Both the position numbers and the translations under genes were made by a program. The notes beneath the pieces were generated by a model. That model was not told the origin of the DNA. It did no database searches and saw only the letters and a program-made list of their open reading frames with translations. 64,000 bases of DNA from Mucilaginibacter galii (GTDB taxonomy: Bacteria > Bacteroidota > Bacteroidia > Sphingobacteriales > Sphingobacteriaceae), in NCBI RefSeq assembly GCF_014635825.1, contig NZ_BMDO01000007.1, forward strand, positions 1-64,000, written 5' to 3'. How positions within the stretch are numbered: the first letter of the stretch is position 1; each line of letters begins with the position of its first letter. Below are positions 16,185 to 26,261 of the stretch, piece after piece.

Positions 16185-18374
16185 ATGTCGAAAACAATAA
16201 TTGTGGCCAACCGGCTCCCTGTAAAAATTCAGGAAAGCAATAACGAATACCATTTAATTCCCAGTGAGGGTGGATTGGCAACCGGCTTAGGTTCGGTTTA
16301 TAAAAAAGGAGATAACGTTTGGATAGGCTGGCCTGGCCAGGTAATAGAAGATGACAAGCAGGAGCAAATAGCAGACCGTTTGCATGACCTGAGCTTGATA
16401 CCGGTTTACCTTACACGCGATGATGTAAGCGAATTTTACGAAGGTTTTTCTAATGATGTATTGTGGCCGGTGTTTCATTATTATGCCTCCACATATACTA
16501 CTTACAAACCGTCGAACTGGGATTATTACCAAAGCGTAAACGAAAAGTTTAAAGAGGTAGTGCTGGCAAATGCCGAACCGGGCGATACCATCTGGATTCA
16601 TGACTACCAGCTGTTATTGCTGCCATCACTCATCAGGAAAGAGCGTCCTGACGTGGCTATCGGGTTCTTTCTTCATATACCTTTTCCGTCGCATGAAATG
16701 TTCAGGCTTATTCCCTGGCGTAAAGAATTACTGGAGGGTATGTTGGGCGCCGATCTTATAGGCTTTCATACGTTTGATGATGTGCGCCACTTTCTAAGTT
16801 CGGTAACGCGTATATTGCCCACACCTGTATCATCAAACGTGGTTACCTGCGGCGAAAGATCCATCGTGATAGAATCTTTCCCTATGGGTATAGATGCCGA
16901 AAAGTATGCTTCGCTAACCCAACAACCGGCGGTACAGCAGCAAGCAGAAGAGATTAGAGACATCTTTAAAAATAATCAGTTGATCTTGTCTATCGACCGC
17001 CTTGATTACAGCAAAGGCATACTTCAGCGTTTACAGGCGCTTGAACTACTTTTAGAAGAACATCCTGAATATATTGGTAACATTACGTTATATATGCTGG
17101 TGGTACCATCGCGCGATAGCGTTCCGCAATATATGCACCTGCGCGACCAAATAGATAAAAAAGTGGGCAACATTAATGCACGTTACCGCACCATTAATTG
17201 GACACCTATAAGTTACTATTACAGATCTTTCCCCATAGAAACCATTGCTGCGCTATACAGTGCTGCCAACGTGTGTTTGGTTAACCCAATGCGCGACGGT
17301 ATGAACCTGGTGAGTAAAGAGTATGTAGCTACACGCACCAATAACGATGGGGTACTGATATTAAGTGAAATGGCAGGTGCATCTCACGAATTAATTGATG
17401 CACTGATCATTAATCCTAATAATGTTGTCCAGGTAAAAGATGCAATTATTGAAGCGCTGAACATGCCGCTTAAAGAACAGCAGCAGCGTATGAAACAAAT
17501 GCGTGCGCTGGTAACAAAATTTAACATAAACCATTGGGTAGCCCTTTTTATGGAGCGCCTTAACGAAGTAAAACTAATGCAACGATCAATGCAAACAAGG
17601 CATGTACATTCGGCTACGGCGCAATCTATTGTTAACCGTTACCATAATACCAGTAAGCGCATTATCTTTTTAGATTACGATGGCACCCTGGTAGATTTTA
17701 AGCCAACAGCTGATGAAGCTACACCCGATAAGGAGCTTTACAGCATTTTAGCCCAGTTATCTGCCGACCCTAACAACCACTTGGTTATTATAAGCGGACG
17801 TAAACATGAAAATCTGGGCGATTGGTTTGGCGATAAAAACATTTATCTGATTGCCGAGCACGGTGCCTGGTTTAAACAGCAAGGTATGGAGTGGCATAAA
17901 ATAAATGGCCTGTCTACCTCATGGAAGAAAGACATTATGCAAATTTTTGAAAAGTATGTAGACCGTACGCCGGGATCGTTTATTGAAGAAAAAACCTATT
18001 CGCTGGTTTGGCATTACCGCAAAGCGCAGCGCGGCTTGGGCGAGTTACGTGCCAATGAGTTAATGAACACCCTGAAGTTCCTGGCAACAGATAAAGGCCT
18101 GCAACTTCTTCCCGGCGATAAAGTGGTGGAGGTGAAGAATATGGAGATCAATAAAGGCAAGGCAGCCCTGAGTTTAGTGGAGCAAAGCGACTATGATTTC
18201 ATTATGGCTTTAGGTGATGACTTTACGGATGAAGACCTATTTAAATCACTGCCAGACAGCTCTATATCTATCAAGATTGGAACCGGAGCTTCAGCTGCTA
18301 AATTTTATCTCAACAATCCTAAAGAGGTGAGGGGCTTATTGAAAACAATGAGCGCTAACGTACCCGTGCTTTAA
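16185..18374 (+). CDS. Bifunctional trehalose-6-phosphate synthase / trehalose-6-phosphatase
   Basis: 729 aa fusion. Residues ~1-470 are a GT20 OtsA-type synthase: VANRLPV at the N-terminus, WIHDYQLLLLP near 140, GFFLHIPFP, and DGMNLVSKEYVA near 370. Residues ~485-729 are a HAD OtsB-type phosphatase with the nucleophile motif LDYDGTL near 494 and GDDFTDEDLF near 676. Together they make trehalose from UDP-glucose and glucose-6-phosphate, usually as an osmo- or desiccation protectant. Start 16185 fits the family; the frame extends upstream without similarity. It converges on a GH15 gene with a shared terminator. Confidence 0.95.
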   Translation: MSKTIIVANRLPVKIQESNNEYHLIPSEGGLATGLGSVYKKGDNVWIGWPGQVIEDDKQEQIADRLHDLSLIPVYLTRDDVSEFYEGFSNDVLWPVFHYYASTYTTYKPSNWDYYQSVNEKFKEVVLANAEPGDTIWIHDYQLLLLPSLIRKERPDVAIGFFLHIPFPSHEMFRLIPWRKELLEGMLGADLIGFHTFDDVRHFLSSVTRILPTPVSSNVVTCGERSIVIESFPMGIDAEKYASLTQQPAVQQQAEEIRDIFKNNQLILSIDRLDYSKGILQRLQALELLLEEHPEYIGNITLYMLVVPSRDSVPQYMHLRDQIDKKVGNINARYRTINWTPISYYYRSFPIETIAALYSAANVCLVNPMRDGMNLVSKEYVATRTNNDGVLILSEMAGASHELIDALIINPNNVVQVKDAIIEALNMPLKEQQQRMKQMRALVTKFNINHWVALFMERLNEVKLMQRSMQTRHVHSATAQSIVNRYHNTSKRIIFLDYDGTLVDFKPTADEATPDKELYSILAQLSADPNNHLVIISGRKHENLGDWFGDKNIYLIAEHGAWFKQQGMEWHKINGLSTSWKKDIMQIFEKYVDRTPGSFIEEKTYSLVWHYRKAQRGLGELRANELMNTLKFLATDKGLQLLPGDKVVEVKNMEINKGKAALSLVEQSDYDFIMALGDDFTDEDLFKSLPDSSISIKIGTGASAAKFYLNNPKEVRGLLKTMSANVPVL

Positions 18375-18393
18375 TTTGATAATAAGAAAAAGG

Positions 18394-18424
18394 ACTGATC
18401 TTAAGCAAGATCAGCCCTTTTTTG
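18394..18424. terminator. Bidirectional intrinsic terminator between trehalose gene and GH15 gene
   Basis: Stem CTGATCTT / AAGATCAG with flanking A and T runs (AAAAAGGA... and ...CCCTTTTTT). It serves both convergent genes. Confidence 0.85.
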
Positions 18425-18435
18425 TGCTCTATATT

Positions 18436-20214
18436 TTACAAAAATATTGGGCGATCTAATTTAGCGGCAATACGGTAAGCTGCATTCATCAAACCTACGT
18501 GGCTATATGCCTGCGGGAAATTACCCCATTGGCTGCCATCTTCTTCGGCAACATCTTCGCTAAACAGCAACAGGTGATTAGAGTATTGTAAAATGTTCTC
18601 AAATTCGCGTACCGCATCGTCCATGCGGCCTACACAGGCCAAAGCCTCTACATACCAAAACGCGCAGATTAAAAATGTAGTTTTAGGTTTGCCAAAATCA
18701 TCGGCATGCAGGTAGCGGTAAAACAAGCCTTTAGGTGTTTTCAACTCTTTTTCTAATGCAATTAAATGATCTTTGGCCCTGTCTGATGCCGGGTCTAAAT
18801 AATTCATCAGTATGAGTTGCAGTGTGCTTGCATCCAGGTAGCTGCTGCCGGCAGCGTTGGTGTACACCTTACGTTCGGCATCGTAGCAGCTCTCTATATG
18901 CTCGGATGCTCTTGCTTTCATAGCCAGCGCCCGGCTAAGCAAGCCCTCGTTCTCAATAGTACGGGCCATTTTTTCGGCAGCACAGGCACCTGCCCATTGA
19001 AACAGGTTACTGTAGCAATGAATATTAGCCATATTACGGAACTCCCATATACCGGCATCTTTCTCGTCAATGGTACGCTCAATCTTACTTAACAAGTAGT
19101 CAACCCAACGGGCAGAATCTTTACGTTCATCAAAAATGAAACGTTGATCGGTATACAACGGCAGTACCGAAACCATTACTTGTCCGTAAATATCATTTTG
19201 GATGTGCTCTGAGGCTTGGTTACCTATACGCACAGGCTGGTTGCCCTCGTAGCCGGCTAAATCAACCGTAAATTCCTCAAGGTCTTTTTTACCGGTAATG
19301 CCATACAAGGGCTGGTACCTGAAATCTTCAGAAAAAGAAAGATCGGTTACGTAATTGAAATACTTTTCCATTTCTTCAAAATGGCCAATATGGTTAAGCG
19401 AACTTATTACATAGTACGTATCGCGCAGCCAGCAATAGCGGTAATCCCAATTGCGACCGCTACCCGGCGATTCGGGTAAACTGGTAGTACTCGCTGCTAT
19501 GATTGCGCCGGTATCTTCATACTGATGTATTTTTAAAGCCAGGGCCGAGCGTATAACGTATTGCTGGTAAAACCCTGCAATGGAGGAGTGTTTGATCCAG
19601 GTGCGCCAATATTGTACCGTTTCGCGTAAAAAGCGTTCGGCTGTGCTGGTAAGGGGTGCTTCCAACGGTTCGCCGTAGGTCATCACCAGGTATTTACAAT
19701 CGTTAAGCACAAATGGCTGCTCGTCAAAAACGTAACTGATAGGGATGTTTGTGGTTAACCTGATCTTTTCTTCGCCACCCAAATACTGAATGTGATTGCT
19801 GCCACGGTTTACATCTAATTTAACCGCGCCATATTCTGAAACCGGCGCACACTTTACTTTAATACGCGGCGAACCATCTAAAGCTTCTATTTTACGAATG
19901 AACATGAGTGGTTTGTAGTAGCGTTGGTGCTCCTGAAAACGGGGTGCAAAATCGGTTATACGGTAACGTCCGCCTGCTTTTATCGTAATTTCGGTAATAA
20001 GCACGTTGGTATTTTCGAGATAGTATTGATAAGAAGTATATTCACCTTCGGGCAAAATAGAATACTCACCGCCTTTTTCTTTATCCAGCAATCCTCCAAA
20101 AATAAAAGTACTGTCAAAACGCGGCCAGCAAAGCCAGTCTACATTGGTGTTTTTATTAATATGGGCTAAAAAATTACAGTTCCCGATTATACCGGTGTTA
20201 TACGTATGCTTCAT
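18436..20214 (-). CDS. Glycoside hydrolase family 15 protein (glucoamylase/trehalase-like)
   Basis: 592 aa. An N-terminal beta-sandwich domain (GIIGNCNFLAHI, then NVDWLCWPRFDS) precedes an (alpha/alpha)6 barrel with WDYRYCWLRDTYY near residue 260, NLFQWAGACAAEKM near 405 and the C-terminal QWGNFPQAYSHVGLMNAAYRIA. GH15 members cleave alpha-glucosides from the non-reducing end, and some bacterial members of this layout are trehalases. Its position facing the trehalose synthase gene makes a trehalose-related role likely, which is inference. It is monocistronic. Confidence 0.85.
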   Translation of the reverse strand: MKHTYNTGIIGNCNFLAHINKNTNVDWLCWPRFDSTFIFGGLLDKEKGGEYSILPEGEYTSYQYYLENTNVLITEITIKAGGRYRITDFAPRFQEHQRYYKPLMFIRKIEALDGSPRIKVKCAPVSEYGAVKLDVNRGSNHIQYLGGEEKIRLTTNIPISYVFDEQPFVLNDCKYLVMTYGEPLEAPLTSTAERFLRETVQYWRTWIKHSSIAGFYQQYVIRSALALKIHQYEDTGAIIAASTTSLPESPGSGRNWDYRYCWLRDTYYVISSLNHIGHFEEMEKYFNYVTDLSFSEDFRYQPLYGITGKKDLEEFTVDLAGYEGNQPVRIGNQASEHIQNDIYGQVMVSVLPLYTDQRFIFDERKDSARWVDYLLSKIERTIDEKDAGIWEFRNMANIHCYSNLFQWAGACAAEKMARTIENEGLLSRALAMKARASEHIESCYDAERKVYTNAAGSSYLDASTLQLILMNYLDPASDRAKDHLIALEKELKTPKGLFYRYLHADDFGKPKTTFLICAFWYVEALACVGRMDDAVREFENILQYSNHLLLFSEDVAEEDGSQWGNFPQAYSHVGLMNAAYRIAAKLDRPIFL

Positions 20215-20562
20215 TTAATCAATATTTAGAGGAGCGGTCAAGTATGCATCCAAATCAAAGCAACAACGTTTTAAAGTTAATGTTGTAAGAAAATGAAGGA
20301 TAAATACTGTTAAATTTTCTCAAACGGGCTATAATTATAACGCAATATGAAAATCGTTGTCCTTTAAAATACGTCCTTATAATTACCACATAAACAGACA
20401 GTTGAGCGGTTTAATGAAAAAAAATAAAATATTATTGTATTATTCTAAAATTTATATATTTGGAGTAAAATATAGCCTAATTTACTGTTACCTGTCTGAA
20501 TGTTAGCATTTCGAGTTTCAGTTTACTATTACAATCTCTTATAAACTTATACAATTAATATT
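20215..20562. other. Divergent intergenic region upstream of the cold-shock gene
   Basis: 348 bp, AT-rich, no gene. It holds a TATATTTG -7 element at 20455-20462 with TTG at 20435-20437, leaving a ~95-nt leader before the cold-shock gene. Long leaders of this kind are typical of cold-shock mRNAs, where they fold in a temperature-dependent way. Confidence 0.55.
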
Positions 20563-20760
20563 ATGAAAACTGGAAAAATAAAATGGTTTAATACTCAAAA
20601 AGGTTTCGGCTTTATTATAACCGAAGAAGGAAAAGACCTGTTTGTGCATTTTAAAGATGTTCAGGGCGGTGTAAACGCTATAAAAGATAACGACGACGTT
20701 GAGTACGAAGTTGAAGAAGGCAGAAAAGGATTACAGGCTGTAAAAGTTAAAAAGATATAA
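20563..20760 (+). CDS. Cold-shock protein, CspA family
   Basis: 65 aa single cold-shock domain. RNP1 (KGFGFI) and RNP2 (LFVHF) are intact, following the canonical GKIKWFN start. It binds single-stranded RNA and DNA and acts as an RNA chaperone. It is monocistronic with its own promoter, a long leader and a strong terminator. Confidence 0.95.
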   Translation: MKTGKIKWFNTQKGFGFIITEEGKDLFVHFKDVQGGVNAIKDNDDVEYEVEEGRKGLQAVKVKKI

Positions 20761-20782
20761 TTACCCGTTATGGTTATATAAG

Positions 20783-20809
20783 CCCTTGCATTAGCAAGGG
20801 TTTTTTTTT
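20783..20809 (+). terminator. Intrinsic terminator of the cold-shock gene
   Basis: CCCTTGC / GCAAGGG stem (20783-20789, 20794-20800) followed by nine T. Confidence 0.93.
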
Positions 20810-20854
20810 GCCCATTATTTTATATTAATTAGCAATTGTTAAAATCAAGCAAAC

Positions 20855-22156
20855 GTGACGTTAAGTAACACCACAACCCCTAAAGCCAAAAACGTAATCT
20901 TCCTGGTCATTGTAGCATCGCTGGGCTACTTTGTTGATATTTATGACCTGCTCATATTTTCCATAGTGCGTGTAAAAAGCCTGCACGACATTGGCGTGAG
21001 CGACGCAGATATGCGCACCAAAGGAGAATTCATCATCAATATGCAGATGTTTGGCTTGTTATTGGGCGGCATTCTTTGGGGCATCATTGGCGATAAACTA
21101 GGCCGCATTAAGGTTTTATTCGGTTCGATACTGCTTTATTCGCTCGCCAATTTTGCCAACGGTATGGCTACCAGTTACAACATGTATGCTTTAGTGCGGT
21201 TTGTTGCGGGCATAGGCCTGGCCGGCGAACTTGGTGCCGGTATTACCCTGGTGAGCGAAACCATGAGCAAAGAAAAGCGTGGCTATGGCACTATGATCGT
21301 AGCAGTAGTAGGCTTGTTAGGTGCGGCGGCAGCAGCTACCGTAGCACAATATGGCTGGCAAAAGGCTTATTTTATTGGCGGTGGCTTAGGTGTGTTGCTG
21401 TTATTGCTTCGTGTGGGCACTTTTGAGTCGGGCATGTTTAAGCAGGCAGAGCAAAGCAACGTAGCTAAAGGAAACTTCATGATGCTTTTTAACGATAGAA
21501 AACGCTTTGTTAAATACCTGTGTTGTATTTTAATTGGTATGCCGCTGTGGTTTGTGGTAGGTATCTTAATTACTCAATCGCCCGAGATAGGTAGAGAACT
21601 TGGAGCCCTGCAACCACTAAGCGCAGGTACCGGTATTATGTATACCTACATAGGCCTTTCTGTTGGTGATATGTTTGCGGGTTTGTTTGCACAGTTGACC
21701 AAATCGCGTAGGCTAACTATGCTCGTATTTCAATTAATGTCGGTAGTTAGCGTGCTGGTTTACTTAAATGCTCACGGCATAAGCCAGGGACAATTTATTG
21801 GCATTTGCTTATTCATCGGCTTCTTTATAGGGTACTGGGCTACATTTGTTACTATTGCTTCAGAGCAGTTTGGTACCAATATCAGGGCTACAGTAACCAC
21901 TACCGTCCCCAATTTTGTACGCGGTGCACTCATTCCTATCACCTTGGGTTATGAGTATTTTGTAAAATATTTTACAGCCCGCGGTTATACCAATAGTATT
22001 ATTTTAAGTGCCTATATAATGATGGCTATAGTGACCATTATATCGCTTATTGCCTTAAGCCGTTTAAAAGAAAGCTTTGGCAAAGATTTGAACTACGTTG
22101 AACATAACGATGGCGAAACCGGTCGGTTAAATGTAGCATCTGAAATGAACGTTTAA
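20855..22156 (+). CDS. MFS transporter
   Basis: 433 aa with about 12 transmembrane helices. The loop 2-3 motif GDKLGRIKVLFGS near residues 79-91 is the MFS signature, and GLAGELGAGITLVSETM resembles metabolite:proton symporters (MHS-like). The substrate cannot be predicted. GTG 20855 is the only plausible start. It ends 31 bp before hemF and may be read with it. Confidence 0.85.
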   Translation: MTLSNTTTPKAKNVIFLVIVASLGYFVDIYDLLIFSIVRVKSLHDIGVSDADMRTKGEFIINMQMFGLLLGGILWGIIGDKLGRIKVLFGSILLYSLANFANGMATSYNMYALVRFVAGIGLAGELGAGITLVSETMSKEKRGYGTMIVAVVGLLGAAAAATVAQYGWQKAYFIGGGLGVLLLLLRVGTFESGMFKQAEQSNVAKGNFMMLFNDRKRFVKYLCCILIGMPLWFVVGILITQSPEIGRELGALQPLSAGTGIMYTYIGLSVGDMFAGLFAQLTKSRRLTMLVFQLMSVVSVLVYLNAHGISQGQFIGICLFIGFFIGYWATFVTIASEQFGTNIRATVTTTVPNFVRGALIPITLGYEYFVKYFTARGYTNSIILSAYIMMAIVTIISLIALSRLKESFGKDLNYVEHNDGETGRLNVASEMNV

Positions 22157-22187
22157 CATTGCGCACAATTTTTGCACATTTGTGCCA

Positions 22188-23099
22188 ATGATAACTAAAG
22201 AAGAAATAGCAGCTGCCTATCAGCAAATTCAGGACGAAATTTGTGTAAGCCTGGAAGCTGCCGATGGCGCTGCACGCTTTGAAGAAGAACTTTGGGAACG
22301 CGAAGGTGGTGGTGGTGGCCGCACGCGTATTATTCAAAACGGCAGCGTACTCGAAAAAGGTGGCGTAAATTTCTCTGCTGTAGAAGGTAAACTGCCCGAT
22401 AGCGTAAAAAAAGCGCTAAAAGTTGAACAAAGCGATTTCTTTGCCACGGGCGTTTCCATTGTAATGCATCCTAACCATCCTATGGTGCCCATCATTCACA
22501 TGAATATCAGGTACTTTGAAATGCCATCATCTTTTGATGAAGGACAGCCATTGCGCTGGTTTGGCGGTGGGATAGATCTCACGCCTCACTATGTGATCGA
22601 CGAAGATGCCCGTTATTTTCATCAGCGTTTAAAAACTATTTGCGATCAATTTAACGCCGACTTTTATCAGCGCTTTAAAACCTGGGCCGACGATTATTTT
22701 TTCATTAAACACCGTAACGAAACACGGGGTATAGGCGGCATATTTTACGACCGTTTAACTGCTACCGATGAACTAAGTTGGGAAAGCATCTTTGAATTTT
22801 CTAAAGCGCTCGGCCGGTCATTTGCCACTACTTATACAGAACTCATTAAACGTAACCGCTTTAAAGAGTTTACACCCGAGCAGCAGGAATGGCAATACGT
22901 ACGCCGCAGCCGCTATGCCGAGTTTAACTTGGTGTATGATGCCGGTACCAAATTTGGGCTGGAAACCAACGGGCGAATCGAATCTATTTTGATGAGCTTG
23001 CCGCCCACTGCAAAATGGATCTACAACCACGAGCCGCAAAGCGGGAGCGAGGAAGAAAGAACTATAAGTTTACTGAAGAAAAACATTAACTGGATATAA
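22188..23099 (+). CDS. hemF: Oxygen-dependent coproporphyrinogen III oxidase
   Basis: 303 aa. It decarboxylates coproporphyrinogen III to protoporphyrinogen IX using O2, a late step of haem synthesis. Family motifs are WEREGGGGGRTR near residue 39, HPNHPMVPIIHMNIRYFE near 104, WFGGGIDLTPHY near 127 and KHRNETRGIGGIFYD near 178. ATG 22188 is chosen over GTG 22182 because MITKEEI is the natural start. A lipoprotein gene follows after 8 bp. Confidence 0.95.
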   Translation: MITKEEIAAAYQQIQDEICVSLEAADGAARFEEELWEREGGGGGRTRIIQNGSVLEKGGVNFSAVEGKLPDSVKKALKVEQSDFFATGVSIVMHPNHPMVPIIHMNIRYFEMPSSFDEGQPLRWFGGGIDLTPHYVIDEDARYFHQRLKTICDQFNADFYQRFKTWADDYFFIKHRNETRGIGGIFYDRLTATDELSWESIFEFSKALGRSFATTYTELIKRNRFKEFTPEQQEWQYVRRSRYAEFNLVYDAGTKFGLETNGRIESILMSLPPTAKWIYNHEPQSGSEEERTISLLKKNINWI

Positions 23100-23107
23100 T
23101 TTACAAC

Positions 23108-23509
23108 ATGGTAACTGGAAAATTAGGTTTAGCAGCTGGCATCCTTATCTTATCTGCAGCGTGCAATAATTCGGGCAGTTTAGAGGGCAAGTGGCAATAT
23201 GCCGGTGGCACTTACAATGGCAAAAAAGAAGGTGGTACCGATGGTTACCAACTGCAACGCACCTATACCGGTAAAAATTTCGAGGCGTTCCTGATAGAAG
23301 GAGCGAGCGAGCCACAAAAGTATCAGGCAGGCGATTATAAACTCAATGGCGATAGCTGCCTGGAGACCGAAACTTTCAGCACCCAACCCTCCAAACTTAC
23401 TGGTGTAGCTGTGCACTACCAATACAAGCTAAAAAACGATACACTGATTTTTTCAGGTAAGTTGCCCACCGGAGTACAAGTAGAAGAACACTGGACCAAA
23501 GTAAAATAG
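23108..23509 (+). CDS. Putative lipoprotein
   Basis: 133 aa. The N-terminus has a lipoprotein signal with lipobox LSAAC at about residues 15-19. The mature part is a small beta-rich domain starting SLEGKWQYAGGTY, resembling lipocalin-like Bacteroidota lipoproteins. I do not recognise a function. It sits 8 bp behind hemF and may be co-transcribed; no haem-related motif is seen. Confidence 0.7.
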   Translation: MVTGKLGLAAGILILSAACNNSGSLEGKWQYAGGTYNGKKEGGTDGYQLQRTYTGKNFEAFLIEGASEPQKYQAGDYKLNGDSCLETETFSTQPSKLTGVAVHYQYKLKNDTLIFSGKLPTGVQVEEHWTKVK

Positions 23510-23681
23510 CCTAAAAACTTTGATATTTTATTGCTCATGCAATTGCTTGCAGAGTGTTTCTCAACACCCCTAAATGTTAGTAAAAAGACACTGATTCTTA
23601 CTTAAAATTCGTATCTTCGCAAGTCAAATTTTTCGCATCAACCTGAATATTTGAGCAAGATTTTCTCACATAAAAACTGAA

Positions 23682-26258
23682 ATGGCTGAAGACAATTCAC
23701 AGAACGAAGACAGAATCATTCCTATAAACATTGATGAAGAAATGCGGTCGGCTTACATTGATTATTCAATGTCGGTTATCGTATCAAGAGCACTGCCCGA
23801 TGTGCGCGACGGTTTAAAACCCGTACACAGACGCGTATTGTTCGGTATGCTTGATTTAGGATTAGCCAGTAACAAGCCCTATAAAAAATCGGCCCGTATT
23901 GTGGGCGAGGTTTTAGGTAAATACCACCCGCATGGCGATTCCTCGGTTTACGATACCATGGTACGTATGGCCCAGGACTGGAGCTTACGCTACCCACTGG
24001 TTGAAGGACAAGGAAATTACGGATCTATTGACGGCGACAGCCCTGCGGCCATGCGTTACACCGAGGCCCGTATGCAAAAGCTGGCCGAAGAGATGATGGC
24101 CGACATTAATAAAGATACCATCGACTACCAGTTGAACTTTGATGATTCATTGGAAGAGCCGAGCGTATTGCCTGCTAAAATTCCCAACTTGCTTATTAAC
24201 GGTGCATCGGGTATTGCGGTAGGTATGGCCACCAACATGGCGCCTCACAACTTAACCGAAGTTATTAATGCCACCATTGCCTTAATTGAAAACCGCGATA
24301 TTGAGGTTGCCCAATTAATGGAACATATTAAGGGCCCCGATTTCCCTACAGCCGGTATTATTTACGGTTATGAGGGTGCTAAGGATGCTTTTGAAACCGG
24401 ACGTGGCCGTATCGTTTTACGTGCACGTGCCGAAATTGAAACGTTTAACAGCGACCGCGAACGCATCATCGTTACCGAAATACCTTACCAGGTAAATAAA
24501 GCCAACATGATTGAGCGTACGGCCGAACTGGTGAACGAGAAAAAGATCGAAGGTATTTCTACTATTCGTGATGAATCGAGCCGTGAGGGTATCCGCGTGG
24601 TTTATGAAATTAAACGCGATGCCAATGCCGCTATCGTACTCAACAATCTTTACAAATACACTTCACTTCAAACCTCTTTCAGTGTAAACAACATTGCACT
24701 GGTTAAAGGCCGCCCAATGCTGCTGAACCTGCGCGATATGATCCACTACTTTGTGGAGCACCGTCAGGAAGTGGTGGTACGCCGTACCCGTTACGAGCTT
24801 GCCGAGGCCGAAAAACGTGCCCACATCTTAGAAGGTTTGCTGATCGCTTTAGATCACCTGGATGAGGTTATCCGCTTAATACGAGCTTCATCAACTCCTG
24901 AAGAGGCCCGCGACGGTTTAATGACCCAGTTTGGCTTAACCGAGATACAGGCCCGTGCTATTTTGGATATGACCCTGCGCCGTTTAACCGGACTGGAGCG
25001 TGATAAAATAAAAGATGAGTACGCCGAATTGATGAAACAGATAGAATATTATAAGTCTATCCTTGCCGATCCAGTTTTGCAGATGCAGATCATCAAAGAC
25101 GAACTACTCGAAATTAAAGAAAAATACGGTGATGAGCGCCGTACCGAAATGGTACACTCAAGCGCTGAGATGATGACCGAAGACTTCATTGAAGATGAAG
25201 ATGTGGTGATCACTATTTCGCATGAAGGTTATATTAAACGTACGCCGTTAACCGAGTATCGCCGTCAGGGCAGGGGCGGTAAGGGTGCATTAGGCAGCAA
25301 CAGCCGCGATGAAGACTTTATTGAGCACTTACTCATTGCGTCTAACCACAACTACATGCTGTTCTTTACCGAGGCAGGGCGTTGTTTCTGGTTAAGGGTA
25401 TTTGAAATTCCGGAAGGCAGCCGTACATCAAAAGGCCGTGCTATCCAGAACATCATCAACATTCCTAAAGAAGAAAAGATCAAGGCTTACATCAAGGTGA
25501 AGAACCTGAAAGATCAGGATTACCTGGAGAATAACTTTATCATCATGTGTACCAGTAAGGGTACCATCAAGAAAACTTCTTTAGAAGCTTATTCTCGTCC
25601 TCGTGCCAATGGTATCAACGCTATCAACATTAACGATGGTGATTCTCTATTGGAAGCAACCTTAACTACCGGTAGCAGCGAAATTATAATGGCGCTGAAA
25701 TCGGGCCGTGCTATCCGCTTTAACGAGTCTACCGTTAGACCAATGGGACGTACCGCAACAGGTGTAAGAGGTGTTACTTTAGAGAATGATGCCGATGCTG
25801 TTGTGGGTATGATTGCCATCAACGATTTAGAGACTACTATACTGGTGGTTTCTGAAAAAGGATATGGTAAACGTACCGATGTTGAAGACTACCGCGTAAC
25901 CAACCGTGGCGGTAAAGGTGTTAAAACCATCAACGTTACTGAAAAAACAGGAAAACTTGTTGCCATAAAAGATGTTACTGATGGTGATGACCTTATGATC
26001 ATTAACCGCTCGGGCGTTATTATACGTATTGCCATGAACCAACTGCGTACCATGGGACGTGCAACGCAAGGGGTGAGGTTGATATCGCTTAAAGAGAGTG
26101 ATGAAATTGCTTCGGTAGCTAAAATTGAACACAGCGAAGAAGAAGAATTAGAACAGGCCATTGAAAGCAGCCTCGACGTAACTGGTACCGATGTTGGCAC
26201 CGAAGATGACGATAGAGAAGCATTAGATGATGCACCTGAAGACACTGAAAACGAATAA
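23682..26258 (+). CDS. gyrA: DNA gyrase subunit A
   Basis: 858 aa. Breakage-reunion domain with the catalytic Tyr in AMRYTEARM (about residue 126) and the quinolone-pocket sequence [10 protein letters not shown] (Ser 87, Asp 91), which is the sensitive-type pattern. The C-terminal beta-pinwheel begins after about residue 500 and carries a GyrA box, QGRGGKGA. An acidic tail ends the protein. The upstream sequence GTATCTTCG resembles a -7 element. Two exported TPR proteins follow at 3 and 8 bp, a Sphingobacteriaceae-type arrangement. Confidence 0.97.
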   Translation: MAEDNSQNEDRIIPINIDEEMRSAYIDYSMSVIVSRALPDVRDGLKPVHRRVLFGMLDLGLASNKPYKKSARIVGEVLGKYHPHGDSSVYDTMVRMAQDWSLRYPLVEGQGNYGSIDGDSPAAMRYTEARMQKLAEEMMADINKDTIDYQLNFDDSLEEPSVLPAKIPNLLINGASGIAVGMATNMAPHNLTEVINATIALIENRDIEVAQLMEHIKGPDFPTAGIIYGYEGAKDAFETGRGRIVLRARAEIETFNSDRERIIVTEIPYQVNKANMIERTAELVNEKKIEGISTIRDESSREGIRVVYEIKRDANAAIVLNNLYKYTSLQTSFSVNNIALVKGRPMLLNLRDMIHYFVEHRQEVVVRRTRYELAEAEKRAHILEGLLIALDHLDEVIRLIRASSTPEEARDGLMTQFGLTEIQARAILDMTLRRLTGLERDKIKDEYAELMKQIEYYKSILADPVLQMQIIKDELLEIKEKYGDERRTEMVHSSAEMMTEDFIEDEDVVITISHEGYIKRTPLTEYRRQGRGGKGALGSNSRDEDFIEHLLIASNHNYMLFFTEAGRCFWLRVFEIPEGSRTSKGRAIQNIINIPKEEKIKAYIKVKNLKDQDYLENNFIIMCTSKGTIKKTSLEAYSRPRANGINAININDGDSLLEATLTTGSSEIIMALKSGRAIRFNESTVRPMGRTATGVRGVTLENDADAVVGMIAINDLETTILVVSEKGYGKRTDVEDYRVTNRGGKGVKTINVTEKTGKLVAIKDVTDGDDLMIINRSGVIIRIAMNQLRTMGRATQGVRLISLKESDEIASVAKIEHSEEEELEQAIESSLDVTGTDVGTEDDDREALDDAPEDTENE

Positions 26259-26261
26259 TAT

